DNA of 64,000 nucleotides from Ureibacillus massiliensis 4400831 = CIP 108448 = CCUG 49529 (GCF_000772965.1 NZ_JPVQ01000004.1:78611-142610), one strand, 5' to 3'; positions 8,965 through 18,524 are shown, counted from the stretch's first letter. A program made the numbers and translations. Notes: generated by a model not told the origin, from the letters alone.

Positions 8965-10125
8965 CTATTTTAGATATTCCTGTAGTTCATTTTCCAAAAA
9001 TGGTTTCGCTGATAAAAACTGAACAAAACTATGATAACGAGATTGTTGTTCAACTGTAGGTTTCTTACCAGTATAAAAGGCCCGGATTAAAATGTTTTTA
9101 GGGGTATGCTCAATATCAATAAATTCTAAAATTTGTGTTTCATAGCCAACTAAAGACAAAATTTCAGCTCTTATAGAATCCGTAGCAAGTGAAGCAAATC
9201 GTTCTCTTATTAAACCATGCTGTGTCATAATATCTAATGCCGGTGCATCTAATTGACGATTAAGCTCATGTTGACAGCAAGGCACACTAAGAATAACTTT
9301 TGCTCCCCATCTAACAGCCCTTGCAAGAGCCATATCCGTTGCAACATCGCAAGCATGTAAAGTAACCACCATATCAACAGAAGTCTCTGAATTATAATCG
9401 TTGATGTCTCCGACTAAAAATTCGAGATCCTCGTAATTTAAATCATTGGCAATCTGTCTACATTCTTCGATGACTTCTTTTTTTAAATCAAGACCAGTAA
9501 CTTTTATGTTTAATCCCTTTTCAACTTTTAAATAATAATACAGAGCGAAGGTTAAATAGGATTTTCCTGAACCGAAGTCTAAAATTCTTACTTGCTTATC
9601 TTTTGGAAGGTAGTCTAGACAATCGTGAATAAATTCCAAAAAACGATTTATTTGTTTGAATTTATCAAACTTTTGTTTCTTAACTTTACCATCAGTTGTT
9701 TGAACACCTAGACGTATTAAAAAAGGATATGGTGTAGCTTCGTCGAGTAAATATTTCTTTTTTCGATTGTGGGATAAATTAACCACCTTATCGGGACTTT
9801 CCTCACTTTTCCAAAAGACCTTGTTTTTCTTTGATAACTGTATTTGAATTGTCTCATTTGTAAATTGGAAATGTAGTTGTCTAAACCCATCTAAAATTTT
9901 TTCAAAATGTTCAATAAAGTTTTCTAATATAACATTTTCGTGTTTTAGAATGCGCTCATATTGATATTCAAATTGAATATGATAGACATCTTTAAGTAAT
10001 AGTGGTTTTAATTTAATTCTTTTAATTTCATTAGACTTTTGTCTTGGTTGGCTAATTGTGGCGTTTACAAGTTCCTCTTGTAAAACACGTGTAATAATCT
10101 CTTGTTTCATTTGTTCAAATTCCAT
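8965..10125 (-). CDS. Class I SAM-dependent methyltransferase
   Basis: The 386-residue protein has an N-terminal domain of about 150 residues of unknown fold, followed by a Rossmann methyltransferase domain. Motif I is RILDFGSGKSYLTFALYYYL at about residue 180, the acidic strand-2 end is VTGLDLKKEV, and a VTLHACDVATDMAL segment follows. The ILSVPCCQHELNRQL segment with paired cysteines is typical of the family I associate with Pfam Methyltransf_32. The substrate is unknown (RNA or small molecule). GGAGG precedes ATG 10125. The gene is monocistronic and divergent from putP. Confidence 0.83.
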   Translation of the reverse strand: MEFEQMKQEIITRVLQEELVNATISQPRQKSNEIKRIKLKPLLLKDVYHIQFEYQYERILKHENVILENFIEHFEKILDGFRQLHFQFTNETIQIQLSKKNKVFWKSEESPDKVVNLSHNRKKKYLLDEATPYPFLIRLGVQTTDGKVKKQKFDKFKQINRFLEFIHDCLDYLPKDKQVRILDFGSGKSYLTFALYYYLKVEKGLNIKVTGLDLKKEVIEECRQIANDLNYEDLEFLVGDINDYNSETSVDMVVTLHACDVATDMALARAVRWGAKVILSVPCCQHELNRQLDAPALDIMTQHGLIRERFASLATDSIRAEILSLVGYETQILEFIDIEHTPKNILIRAFYTGKKPTVEQQSRYHSFVQFLSAKPFLENELQEYLK

Positions 10126-10386
10126 TTGATTAACATCCTCCAGAAAGAGTGGTTAAAAATAGTTTATCACAAAAAAGAAAAAATATATTATTAGAATCTT
10201 TAGAAAATTATAATAACAAATAAATTATTGAGAGAAAACTTTTTTTATTGAATTTTTTAATAATTTTAGTCACAAATTGTTCAAAATGTGTTAAATTAAT
10301 AAACAGGATAAGTGTTCTGAAAAATGAAATATACTTCTATACTAGGACGCTAAAATCATTACTTTTGTATTAGAGGGGGAAATAAT

Positions 10387-11892
10387 ATGAGCGAATTAAC
10401 ATGGCAAGCGATAGCAATCGTTGTCTATATGGCAGCGATGGTATTAATCGGTTGGTATGCTTATAAAAGAACGTCTAGCTTAAACGATTATATGTTAGGT
10501 GGACGTGGACTTGGACCAGCTGTAACGGCATTAAGTGCTGGAGCAGCAGATATGTCTGGTTGGTTACTGATGGGTTTACCAGGGGCAATTTATCTATCTG
10601 GTATGGTAGAGGCATGGATAGCAATCGGTTTAACGATTGGTGCTTGGTTAAACTATGTTTTAGTTGCACCACGTCTGCGTGTGTATACTCAAGTTTCAAG
10701 TGATTCCATTACTATTCCAAGTTTTTTAGACAATCGTCTTCGTGATAATACAAAATTAATTCGTATTGTTTCAGGAATTATCATTTTAGTATTCTTCACA
10801 TTCTATGTATCATCTGGTATGGTATCTGGCGGTAAGTTCTTCCAAAGTGCATTTGGAATGGATTATTTTACAGGTATGTTAGTGGTTTCTATAGTCACAG
10901 TTGGTTATACGTTATTTGGTGGTTTCTTAGCTGTAAGTTACACAGACTTCTTACAAGGGTTAATTATGTTCTTAGCATTAATTCTAGTGCCAATTGTAGG
11001 TATCTTTGTAACAGGTGGTCTTGGTGAAACAGTGGCTTCTATTCAAGCTGTTAATCCTGAACATTTAAATCTATTTGCATCTACAGCAACAGTTGCTGGT
11101 GTAATTTCAGCAGTAGCTTGGGGACTAGGTTATTTTGGACAACCCCATATTATTGTTCGATTTATGGCGATTAAATCTGTTAAAGAAACGAAACAAGCTC
11201 GCCGTATTGGTATAGGCTGGATGATCCTAAGCTTATTTGGTGCTATAGGAACAGCATTAGTTGGTTTAGCTTATTTCCAACAAAATGATATGTTAAATTC
11301 TGATTTTGATGCTGAAACAATCTTTATCTCAATGGGACAAATTTTATTCCACCCATTCATTGCGGGTATAATGCTTGCTGCTATTTTAGCTGCAATCATG
11401 AGTACAATTGCTTCTCAATTAATCGTTACGTCTTCAGCTTTAGTTGAAGATATTTATAAAGCTCTATTCAATAAAACAGCTTCAGATAAACACTATGTAG
11501 CAGGTGGACGTATAGCAGTATTAATCGTAGCAATTGTTGCCTTTTTCCTTGCTTTAGATCCTGAGAATTCAATTTTAGATTTAGTTGGATTTGCATGGGC
11601 TGGATTTGGTGCTGCATTTGGTCCAGTAATACTATTAGCGTTATACTGGAGAAAGCTTACGAATATTGGTGCTTTAGCTGGTATGATCGTCGGAGCAGTC
11701 GTTGCTTACGTATGGGGTACTGTGCCAGCAATTAAAGAAAACTTCTTTGGTTTATACGAAATCGTACCAGGGTTCGTACTTGGTCTTATCGCAGCTGTTA
11801 TTGTAAGTTTAATTACTTATAAACCAAATGCTGAGATTGAGAAAGAATTCGATGAAACATTAGCTCTTTTAAAATCTGAAAGAGAAAAGTAA
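10387..11892 (+). CDS. putP: Sodium/proline symporter
   Basis: This is a 501-residue sodium:solute symporter with 12-13 membrane helices. Signature segments are LNDYMLGGRGLGPAVTALSA at about residues 32-51 and GYTLFGGFLAVSYTDFLQG near residue 175. The later AWGLGYFGQPHIIVRFMAI and the ILAAIMSTIASQLIV helix are also typical of PutP/OpuE. It imports proline with Na+, for nutrition or osmoprotection. No put catabolic genes lie beside it. The start ATG 10387 is preceded by AGAGGGGG. A clear terminator separates it from hflX. Confidence 0.93.
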   Translation: MSELTWQAIAIVVYMAAMVLIGWYAYKRTSSLNDYMLGGRGLGPAVTALSAGAADMSGWLLMGLPGAIYLSGMVEAWIAIGLTIGAWLNYVLVAPRLRVYTQVSSDSITIPSFLDNRLRDNTKLIRIVSGIIILVFFTFYVSSGMVSGGKFFQSAFGMDYFTGMLVVSIVTVGYTLFGGFLAVSYTDFLQGLIMFLALILVPIVGIFVTGGLGETVASIQAVNPEHLNLFASTATVAGVISAVAWGLGYFGQPHIIVRFMAIKSVKETKQARRIGIGWMILSLFGAIGTALVGLAYFQQNDMLNSDFDAETIFISMGQILFHPFIAGIMLAAILAAIMSTIASQLIVTSSALVEDIYKALFNKTASDKHYVAGGRIAVLIVAIVAFFLALDPENSILDLVGFAWAGFGAAFGPVILLALYWRKLTNIGALAGMIVGAVVAYVWGTVPAIKENFFGLYEIVPGFVLGLIAAVIVSLITYKPNAEIEKEFDETLALLKSEREK

Positions 11893-11912
11893 TAATTTAC
11901 CTAAAACTTCTT

Positions 11913-11944
11913 AAAGGCCCGTAACCTAATTGTTACGGGTCTTT
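11913..11944 (+). terminator. Rho-independent terminator after putP
   Basis: AAAGGCCCGTAAC pairs with GTTACGGGTCTTT across a 6-nt loop. Confidence 0.88.
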
Positions 11945-12011
11945 ATTTATCGGTAAAAGGATATAATAAAGAAGTGGAATACTATTAACTCTTAATGTTG
12001 GAGGAAAATTT

Positions 12012-13301
12012 GTGAGTAATATGAAAGAGATAGAAGTATTAATTGAAAAAGGAATATTAGTGGGTGTAAATTTACAAAACGAAAGTAATTTTCAATATTC
12101 TATGGAAGAGTTAGCTGATTTAGCGGAAGCCCTTGATGTTCAAGTTGTCGGAACCATTACACAGAATTTAGAACGGGTTACACCATCCCATTATGTAGGT
12201 ACAGGAAAAATTGAAGAGATAAAAAGTTTATATGATGAGACGAATGCAAATCTTGTTATATTTAATGACGAACTGTCACCTTCACAGATTCGCAATTTAG
12301 AACACGATCTTGATTGTAAAGTGATAGATCGAACGATGTTAATTCTTGATATATTTGAGAGACGTGCTAAAACAAGTGAAGCGAAATTACAAGTTCAACT
12401 CGCTCAACTACAATACATGCTACCCAGATTAGTTGGATTACATGCATCTCTATCTCGTCAAGGTGGCGGTACTGGTGGAGGATTCAGAAACCGTGGTGCA
12501 GGGGAAACGAAACTTGAATTAGACCGCCGAAAAATTGAGGATCAAATAAGTAAGCTGAAAAATGAATTAGAAAATATTAAGGATCAACGAGAAACACAAA
12601 GGAAGAAACGTCGTAAAAATCAAGTGCCAGTAGTATCGTTAGTTGGTTATACAAACGCTGGAAAGTCGACAATCATGAACCAATTACTATTTAAAATGGG
12701 ACAGCAAGAAAATAAACAAGTATTTGAAAAGGATATGTTATTTGCTACATTAGAAACATCAGTTCGTAATATTGAACTAAGTGATAATAAGTCATTTTTA
12801 CTAACGGATACGGTTGGTTTTGTTAGTAAATTACCACATCATCTCGTTAGAGCTTTTAGATCAACGCTAGAGGAAGCAAAAGATGCAGATTTATTATTAC
12901 ATGTTGTAGATGTATCGAATGAACAATATCAGTTCATGATGGACATTACGAATCAAACACTAAAGGAAATTGGTGTAGTAGATGTTCCTACAATTTATGT
13001 GTATAACAAGTCTGATAGAGCCGATGTGTCTTATCCATTAATAAGTGGTAATAATATTTGGTTATCAGCAAAAGAAGACGTTGGATTAGACGAGTTAATC
13101 GAAATGATACGATTAAGAATTTTTGATGACTATATAAAATGTAAAATGCTAATCCCATTTGACCGCGGAGACATTGTATCCTATCTGAATCAAAATGCCT
13201 CAATTTTCACTACTGAATATGAAGAAAATGGCACATTGATTTCATTAGAATTGAAGGAAGCAGATTATAAAAAGTTTGAGCAATATGCAATAATAAAGTA
13301 G
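12012..13301 (+). CDS. hflX: Ribosome-associated GTPase HflX
   Basis: This 429-residue protein has the HflX architecture: an N-terminal HflX domain (with FNDELSPSQIRNLE), a glycine-rich linker containing RQGGGTGGGFRNRGAGETKLE, a coiled coil at about 175-205, and a GTPase domain. The P-loop GYTNAGKST starts near residue 210. The switch region contains TDTVGFVSKLPHHLV, and the NKSD-type specificity motif reads YNKSDRA. HflX splits 70S ribosomes or rescues stalled ones under stress. GTG 12012 is seven bases after GGAGG and was chosen over the ATG seven codons... downstream that has no own site. Confidence 0.95.
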   Translation: MSNMKEIEVLIEKGILVGVNLQNESNFQYSMEELADLAEALDVQVVGTITQNLERVTPSHYVGTGKIEEIKSLYDETNANLVIFNDELSPSQIRNLEHDLDCKVIDRTMLILDIFERRAKTSEAKLQVQLAQLQYMLPRLVGLHASLSRQGGGTGGGFRNRGAGETKLELDRRKIEDQISKLKNELENIKDQRETQRKKRRKNQVPVVSLVGYTNAGKSTIMNQLLFKMGQQENKQVFEKDMLFATLETSVRNIELSDNKSFLLTDTVGFVSKLPHHLVRAFRSTLEEAKDADLLLHVVDVSNEQYQFMMDITNQTLKEIGVVDVPTIYVYNKSDRADVSYPLISGNNIWLSAKEDVGLDELIEMIRLRIFDDYIKCKMLIPFDRGDIVSYLNQNASIFTTEYEENGTLISLELKEADYKKFEQYAIIK

Positions 13302-13443
13302 AAATTATTTCAATACTTTCAGCCTATGTCATAAAGTTTATATTTTACAATATAATGGCGATATGGGAAAAAACCGTCTCCGCATTATATTTCCTAATTA
13401 TTAGAACCATCGATATAAAGATGGGTTGAAAGGATTGAAAGTG

Positions 13444-14331
13444 ATGAAAAAGTGGTCGACATTATTGCTGGCGTGCTTATTTGCTTTATTATTAACAGCA
13501 TGCAACAGCACAGCAACACCTGTTGAAAATACAACTGAAGAAAATGACAGTGAAAATACAAATGAAGGAACTCCAGAGTCTACAGAAGAGGAATCTAGTG
13601 TTTCTGATTTAACATTGGAAGAGGTTTTTGAAAAAGCAATAGAAAGACAAAATGAAATCACAAGTTTATCAGCTGAAGTGAAAATGGATCAAACCATCAA
13701 AAGTGGCGGTGTAGAAACTGCTGGCAATAGCGATATGGTAATGGACATGACTATCGATCCAATGACGATGTATGCAAAAGGTGCCTCAATGACAGTAGAT
13801 CCAGCTACTGGGGAAGATATAAAGTTAGGTTATGAAATGTATATGGTTGAAGATGGATTCTATATGTATGATGATATGTCGCAGGCTTGGATGCTAATGC
13901 CGATTGACAATTATGAGGATATGCTGGGGCAGGCTGCAAATCAAGCTGATGCTTCTCAACAATTAGAGATGTTACAGTCCTTTGTCGAGGACTTTACTTT
14001 TGAACAAAATGACACGCAATTCATTTTATCCTTAGATGCATCAGGTGAAAAATTTACTGACTTCATCTACGATCAAATTGCAAGTACTGGTGTTGTTGGA
14101 TCTGAAGAAGAAGTTGCAGCTATTCAAATTAATGATTTAAGCTATGTTCTTATTATCAATAAAGAAACATTTGACACAGAAGAGATTACAATGGTTATGG
14201 ATTTAGCAGATTCAGAAGCGCAGGAGTCTGTACTAATGAATACATCAATGGTTTTCTCTAATATAAATGGAATCGATTCAATTGAAGTACCTCAAGAAGT
14301 AATCGATACTGCAACGGAACTAACATTTTAA
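13444..14331 (+). CDS. Secreted lipoprotein, LppX/LolA-like beta-rich domain, function unknown
   Basis: The protein starts MKKWSTLLLACLFALLLTAC, a signal peptide with lipobox LLTAC and lipidated Cys20. An acidic Ser/Thr/Glu-rich linker (about residues 21-55) leads to a beta-rich domain of about 230 residues, repeatedly patterned as strands with Met-rich turns (VMDMTIDPMTMYA and similar). This resembles the DUF6612-type lipoproteins common in Bacillales. ATG 13444 has AAAGGA nine bases upstream; TTG starts at 13426 and 13435 would lack proper sites. It is monocistronic with a strong terminator. The role is unknown; lipid or peptide binding is possible. Confidence 0.78.
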   Translation: MKKWSTLLLACLFALLLTACNSTATPVENTTEENDSENTNEGTPESTEEESSVSDLTLEEVFEKAIERQNEITSLSAEVKMDQTIKSGGVETAGNSDMVMDMTIDPMTMYAKGASMTVDPATGEDIKLGYEMYMVEDGFYMYDDMSQAWMLMPIDNYEDMLGQAANQADASQQLEMLQSFVEDFTFEQNDTQFILSLDASGEKFTDFIYDQIASTGVVGSEEEVAAIQINDLSYVLIINKETFDTEEITMVMDLADSEAQESVLMNTSMVFSNINGIDSIEVPQEVIDTATELTF

Positions 14332-14353
14332 TAGCTTGAAGAAATAAAAATGT

Positions 14354-14389
14354 AAAGATGACTTCTTATTTATGGAGTCATCTTTTTTT
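14354..14389 (+). terminator. Rho-independent terminator after the lipoprotein gene
   Basis: AAAGATGACT pairs with AGTCATCTTT and is followed by a run of seven T. Confidence 0.92.
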
Positions 14390-14496
14390 GTGGGCATTAA
14401 CATCATTTAATTTTTACATAGAATTAATAAGGAAATTTAAATATTAACTTGATTTAAATAGTAAATAAAAACTGTGTGAAAATAGTCATATCTATT

Positions 14497-14511
14497 TGAT
14501 TATCATTCTCA
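14497..14511. promoter_or_regulatory. Fur box upstream of yclN (distal)
   Basis: TGATTATCATTCTCA matches the 7-1-7 Fur consensus TGATAATNATTATCA at nearly every position and lies just upstream of the -35 element. Confidence 0.82.
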
Positions 14512-14519
14512 AGTACGTA

Positions 14520-14548
14520 TTGATTTTTGTGAAATTTGTGATTATAAT
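14520..14548 (+). promoter_or_regulatory. SigA-type promoter of the yclNOP transporter genes
   Basis: TTGATT (-35, 14520-14525) and TATAAT (-10, 14543-14548) are 17 bp apart and lie between two Fur boxes, 58 bases before the yclN start. Confidence 0.75.
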
Positions 14549-14565
14549 GAAGAAAGTACTCGAGT

Positions 14566-14580
14566 TGAGAATCATTTTCA
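14566..14580. promoter_or_regulatory. Fur box upstream of yclN (proximal)
   Basis: TGAGAATCATTTTCA fits the Fur 7-1-7 consensus and lies downstream of the -10 element, where bound Fur would block transcription. Confidence 0.82.
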
Positions 14581-14605
14581 TTAAACTCAAAAGATTAAAT
14601 AGAAT

Positions 14606-15574
14606 ATGGGGATAAAAATGAGACTGTGGATGTTAATTATCGCAGCAATCATCCTATCGATTATTTCGCTATTTATTGGTGCGATTGATATAAAGCCGAC
14701 TGATTTACTTGATTGGGAATCACAAGAGACTCAAATCTTTTTAATTAGTCGTGTACCACGCTTACTAGCGATTATATTAGCAGGCGCTGGGATGAGTATT
14801 GCGGGTTTAATAATGCAAAGCTTAAGTCGGAACAAATTTGTTTCTCCAACTACAGCAGGGACTTTAGACGCTGCTAAGTTAGGGATTCTCATTTCGATGT
14901 TATTTTTCACAAATGTAACCTATACACAGCAAGTAATTTTTAGCTTTGCCTTTGCACTATTAGGTACATTTCTATTCATGCAGATTTTAGATCGCATTAA
15001 ATTTAAAGATGTTATTTTTGTGCCGTTGATTGGGATTATGTATGGTAACATATTATCTTCCGTTACCACGTTCTTTGCTTATGAAGCAGATTTACTACAA
15101 AATATCTCATCTTGGTTGATGGGGAGTTTTACATTGATTATCGCAGGGCGATATGAATTATTGTATCTCAGTGTACCAGCCATCATTTTAGCTTATTTAT
15201 ATGCGAACAAATTTACTGTAGCAGGTATGGGTGAGGATTTTGCGAAAAATTTAGGGCTAAGTTATAAATTTGTTTTAAATATTGGCCTTGTTTTAGTTGC
15301 AATCATCGCTACAACCGTAGTACTTACAGTAGGTGTTATTCCATTTTTAGGACTAATTGTACCTAATATTGTATCTCTTTATTTAGGGGATAATTTAAGA
15401 AAGACGATACCGCATACAGCTGTATTAGGTATTGTGTTCCTATTAATTTGTGACATTATAGGTCGTGTGGTTATTTATCCATATGAGATACCTGTAAATG
15501 TGACAGTCGCAGTTATTGGCAGTGCGATCTTCTTAATCATGTTATTTAGGGGGAGAGCATATGCGAAAAAATAG
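14606..15574 (+). CDS. yclN: Iron-siderophore ABC transporter permease 1 (YclN/FatD-like)
   Basis: The 322-residue polytopic protein is a FecCD-family permease. It shows RVPRLLAIILAGAGMSIAGLIMQ, the hallmark first-cytoplasmic-loop segment, the SPTTAGTLDAAKLG stretch, and the GVIPFLGLIVPNIVSLYLGDN segment where the ATPase couples. Similarity and gene order (permease-permease-ATPase-binding protein) match the B. subtilis yclNOPQ petrobactin importer and the related fat/fpu systems. It overlaps the next permease gene by 14 bases, so translation is coupled. The two Fur boxes and promoter upstream indicate repression by iron. Confidence 0.88.
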   Translation: MGIKMRLWMLIIAAIILSIISLFIGAIDIKPTDLLDWESQETQIFLISRVPRLLAIILAGAGMSIAGLIMQSLSRNKFVSPTTAGTLDAAKLGILISMLFFTNVTYTQQVIFSFAFALLGTFLFMQILDRIKFKDVIFVPLIGIMYGNILSSVTTFFAYEADLLQNISSWLMGSFTLIIAGRYELLYLSVPAIILAYLYANKFTVAGMGEDFAKNLGLSYKFVLNIGLVLVAIIATTVVLTVGVIPFLGLIVPNIVSLYLGDNLRKTIPHTAVLGIVFLLICDIIGRVVIYPYEIPVNVTVAVIGSAIFLIMLFRGRAYAKK

Positions 15575-16517
15575 TATAAAACTTATCATTCTAGCGGTAG
15601 TGGCAATTCTTTGTATTTTGTTATATGGCTTTTATGATATAAAAGGTGGATTCGATTACGCCTTCCCACGTCGTATGATGCGTGTAGGTGCAATGATCGT
15701 TACAGGCTTTGCGATTGCATATTCAACAGTTGTGTTCCAAACGATTACACATAATCGTATTTTAACGCCTTCTGTAATGGGACTTGACTCTATGTATGAA
15801 GTAGTTCAAACGTTAATATACTTCTTAGCGGGGTCATTATCAATTTGGGTGTTAAATCAATATTTAAACTTCACAGCTTCCATTGTCGCAATGGTGTTGT
15901 TTGCACTTATTCTTTACCGATTCCTGTTTAGAGCGGATAAACACCCAATTTACTTACTATTACTAATTGGGATGGTTATAGGTACTTTACTAGGAAGCTT
16001 GGTTACATTCTTACAAGTGCTGATTGACCCTGTAGAATATCTAAGCTTACAAAATCGATTATTTGCAAGTTTTTCTAATATTAAAGTCGAGCTTTTATAT
16101 ATAGCAACAGCAATATTATTACTTGCCTTTCTTTATGGTTATCGTATTTTGGGGCAGCTGGATGTTATGTCACTTGGTCGAGAAAATGCGATGAATCTAG
16201 GTATTAACTACGATAAACTTGTGTTGAATGTTTTAATTCTTTCATCAGTACTTATTGCTACATCAACAGCTTTAGTAGGTCCGATTACATTTTTCGGATT
16301 AATCGTAGCTAATCTTTCATATCAGTTCTTTAGTACTTATAAGCATTCAATACTTATTTTGGGATCCGGTTTAATGAGTGTAATCGCATTAGTCGGTGGT
16401 CAATTTATCGTGGAGCATTTATTTGAAATGCGAACTACATTGAGTGTTATTATTAACTTTGTTGGTGGTATTTACTTTATCTATTTATTATTAAAGGAAA
16501 GTAGGGCAGCAGGATGA
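15561..16517 (+). CDS. yclO: Iron-siderophore ABC transporter permease 2 (YclO/FatC-like)
   Basis: This is the second FecCD-family permease, 318 residues, predicted to form the membrane channel as a heterodimer with YclN. Landmarks are RRMMRVGAMIVTGFAIAYST, the TPSVMGLDSMYEVVQ segment and GPITFFGLIVANLSYQF, the coupling-helix region. The ORF begins inside the end of yclN and its stop codon overlaps the start of the ATPase gene (ATGA, 16514-16517), a tight translational unit. The AGGGGGAGAGC site before ATG 15561 lies inside yclN. Petrobactin or catecholate substrate is inferred from YclO similarity only. Confidence 0.88.
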   Translation: MRKNSIKLIILAVVAILCILLYGFYDIKGGFDYAFPRRMMRVGAMIVTGFAIAYSTVVFQTITHNRILTPSVMGLDSMYEVVQTLIYFLAGSLSIWVLNQYLNFTASIVAMVLFALILYRFLFRADKHPIYLLLLIGMVIGTLLGSLVTFLQVLIDPVEYLSLQNRLFASFSNIKVELLYIATAILLLAFLYGYRILGQLDVMSLGRENAMNLGINYDKLVLNVLILSSVLIATSTALVGPITFFGLIVANLSYQFFSTYKHSILILGSGLMSVIALVGGQFIVEHLFEMRTTLSVIINFVGGIYFIYLLLKESRAAG

Positions 16518-17278
16518 TTGAAATCAAAGGTTTAACAAAGAATTTTGGTAACAAGCCTGTTGTAGAAGATGTTTCCGTTACGATTCAACCAGGATCTATT
16601 ACATCCTTTATTGGTCCTAATGGTGCTGGTAAGTCAACACTATTATCAATGGTTAGTCGATTACTAGATGCAGATACAGGCGAAGTATTACTTGATAAAA
16701 ATAATGTCAAACAGTGGAAATCTAATGAATTTGCTAAACGCGTATCGATTTTAAAGCAGGCGAATTACATAAACGTACGACTTACAGTGCGTGAATTAGT
16801 TTCTTTTGGACGTTATCCTTATTCAAAAGGTCGTTTAACACCTGAGGATGAACAATTTATCGAACAAGCAATTGATTATATGAATCTAGCAGAAATGCAG
16901 GATAAGTATTTAGATGAGCTTTCTGGCGGGCAAAAGCAACGGGCATTTATTGCAATGGTGATTGCCCAAGATACAGATTATGTGCTTTTAGACGAACCTT
17001 TAAACAATTTAGATATGAAACATTCTGTTCAAATAATGAAAATTCTTCGTAAGCTCGTTGATGAGTTAGGCAAAACAGTTGTGATTGTATTGCATGATAT
17101 TAACTTTGCGAGCGTCTACTCTGACTATATTGTTGCACTAAAGAACGGTAAAGTCGTAAAGAGCGGAGCAACGAAAGAAATTATCAATTCAGATGCACTT
17201 CGTGAAATATATGATATGCATATCCCAGTTCAAGAGCAAAACGGATGTCGTATTTGCGTATATTTTAACTCACATTAG
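16514..17278 (+). CDS. yclP: Iron-siderophore ABC transporter ATPase (YclP-like)
   Basis: This is the 254-residue cytoplasmic ATPase of the importer. The Walker A motif is GPNGAGKST at about residues 36-44, the signature LSGGQKQRAFIAMVIAQ at about 136, Walker B YVLLDEPLNNLD, and the H-loop VIVLHDINFAS. It lies in ATGA overlap with the second permease. A long perfect terminator follows it, and the binding-protein gene after that has its own Fur-controlled promoter. The subunits can therefore be made in different amounts, as periplasmic-type binding lipoproteins usually need to be. Confidence 0.92.
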   Translation: MIEIKGLTKNFGNKPVVEDVSVTIQPGSITSFIGPNGAGKSTLLSMVSRLLDADTGEVLLDKNNVKQWKSNEFAKRVSILKQANYINVRLTVRELVSFGRYPYSKGRLTPEDEQFIEQAIDYMNLAEMQDKYLDELSGGQKQRAFIAMVIAQDTDYVLLDEPLNNLDMKHSVQIMKILRKLVDELGKTVVIVLHDINFASVYSDYIVALKNGKVVKSGATKEIINSDALREIYDMHIPVQEQNGCRICVYFNSH

Positions 17279-17289
17279 GTAAGAAATTA

Positions 17290-17337
17290 ATGATTTAGAA
17301 AACTATTGTTCACAATATTTTCTAAATCATTTTTTTA
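17290..17337 (+). terminator. Strong terminator between yclP and yclQ
   Basis: A perfect 13-bp stem, ATGATTTAGAAAA / TTTTCTAAATCAT, is extended by a TATTGT/ACAATA inner pairing and followed by seven T. Confidence 0.93.
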
Positions 17338-17370
17338 AGGAAAAAAGGAAAAAAATATTGAAAAAAGGTA

Positions 17371-17398
17371 TTGACGATATATTTTAAGATGATATAAT
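17371..17398 (+). promoter_or_regulatory. SigA-type promoter of yclQ
   Basis: TTGACG (17371-17376) and TATAAT (17393-17398) are spaced 16 bp, followed directly by a Fur box. Confidence 0.8.
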
Positions 17399-17408
17399 TT
17401 CAATTAGT

Positions 17409-17430
17409 TGATAACGATTCTCATTATCAT
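17409..17430. promoter_or_regulatory. Fur box upstream of yclQ
   Basis: TGATAACGATTCTCA, extended by TTATCAT, gives overlapping 7-1-7 Fur motifs covering the likely transcription start. It is the best Fur site in the window. Confidence 0.88.
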
Positions 17431-17459
17431 TAATAAAAGGAACAGGAGAGAAATAAAGA

Positions 17460-18485
17460 ATGAAAAATTTTAAATTACTAACTTTAATGTTGGCAATGTT
17501 AGTATTCGTGCTAGCTGCATGTAATTCTAACAATGAATCAACTGATTCAAATACTAGCTCAGAAGCTGAGCCATCAAACGAAACAGAAACAACTCAAGAA
17601 GGATATCCATTAACTATCTCATCTACAATTTCTCAAAGTGAGTCTGAAGAAGCTGGCACAATTTTATTTGAAGATGTTACTCTTGAAAAAATGCCAGAAA
17701 AAATTGTTGTATTTGATTACGGTTTCTTAGACACACTTGACACTCTTGGAGTAGAAGGAATTGTTGGGGTTCCACAAGATTCTCAATTACCAGAACACTT
17801 AACAAAATATAGCAGTGATGATTATGTAAACGTTGGTACATTAAAAGAACCATTATTCGAAGATATCGCTGAAATTCAACCAGATGTAATTTTCATCTCT
17901 GGCCGTCAGTCAGTATTCTATGAGCAATTAAAAGAAATTACACCAAATGTAATCTTTGTTGGTGCAACACAAGATGACTACTGGAACACATTCTTAAAAT
18001 CAGTAGATATCGCAGGTCAAATTTTTGGTAAAGAAGCTGAAGCACAAGAACATGTTGCTGAAATCGAAGCTGCAATCGAAGAAATAAAAGAACTTTCTGG
18101 TCAATTCGATAATACTTTAGTAACAATGTATAATGAAGGTAAATTATCAGGTTTCTCAACAAATTCACGTTATGGTTACATTTATGATATTTATGGATTT
18201 GTTCCAGTAACTGAGGATATTGAATCTTCTTCTCACGGTTCAAACTTTGGTTTTGAAGCAATTTTAGAGTTTAACCCACAAGTATTATTCGTTATTGACC
18301 GTACAGCTGCTATTGGTGATGTATCAAATATTGAATCAGATATGGAAAATGACATCGTTAAACAAACAACAGCATATAAGGACAATCGAATTGTTTACTT
18401 AGATGGTCCACTTTGGTACTTAGGTGGGGGCGGCTTACAATCTGAGCTTGCTAAAATCCAAGAAATTCTTAACGAATTAAAATAA
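17460..18485 (+). CDS. yclQ: Siderophore-binding lipoprotein (YclQ/FpuA-like)
   Basis: The 341-residue lipoprotein has signal peptide and lipobox VLAAC with Cys21, a Ser/Thr/Glu-rich linker to about residue 45, then a class III (type F/helical-backbone) binding fold. Typical segments are EKIVVFDYGFLDTLDTLG, FEDIAEIQPDVIFISGR, and a late GFEAILEFNPQVLFVIDR. Overall it resembles B. subtilis YclQ, which binds petrobactin. It is separated from yclNOP by a terminator but carries its own Fur-controlled promoter, and a terminator follows. Substrate is inferred from similarity. Confidence 0.9.
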   Translation: MKNFKLLTLMLAMLVFVLAACNSNNESTDSNTSSEAEPSNETETTQEGYPLTISSTISQSESEEAGTILFEDVTLEKMPEKIVVFDYGFLDTLDTLGVEGIVGVPQDSQLPEHLTKYSSDDYVNVGTLKEPLFEDIAEIQPDVIFISGRQSVFYEQLKEITPNVIFVGATQDDYWNTFLKSVDIAGQIFGKEAEAQEHVAEIEAAIEEIKELSGQFDNTLVTMYNEGKLSGFSTNSRYGYIYDIYGFVPVTEDIESSSHGSNFGFEAILEFNPQVLFVIDRTAAIGDVSNIESDMENDIVKQTTAYKDNRIVYLDGPLWYLGGGGLQSELAKIQEILNELK

Positions 18486-18495
18486 TTAAATGATC

Positions 18496-18524
18496 AAGCT
18501 GTCCATATTATGGGCAGCTTTTTC
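18496..18524 (+). terminator. Rho-independent terminator after yclQ
   Basis: AAGCTGTCC pairs with GGGCAGCTT (one G-U pair) and is followed by TTTTCT. Confidence 0.88.
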
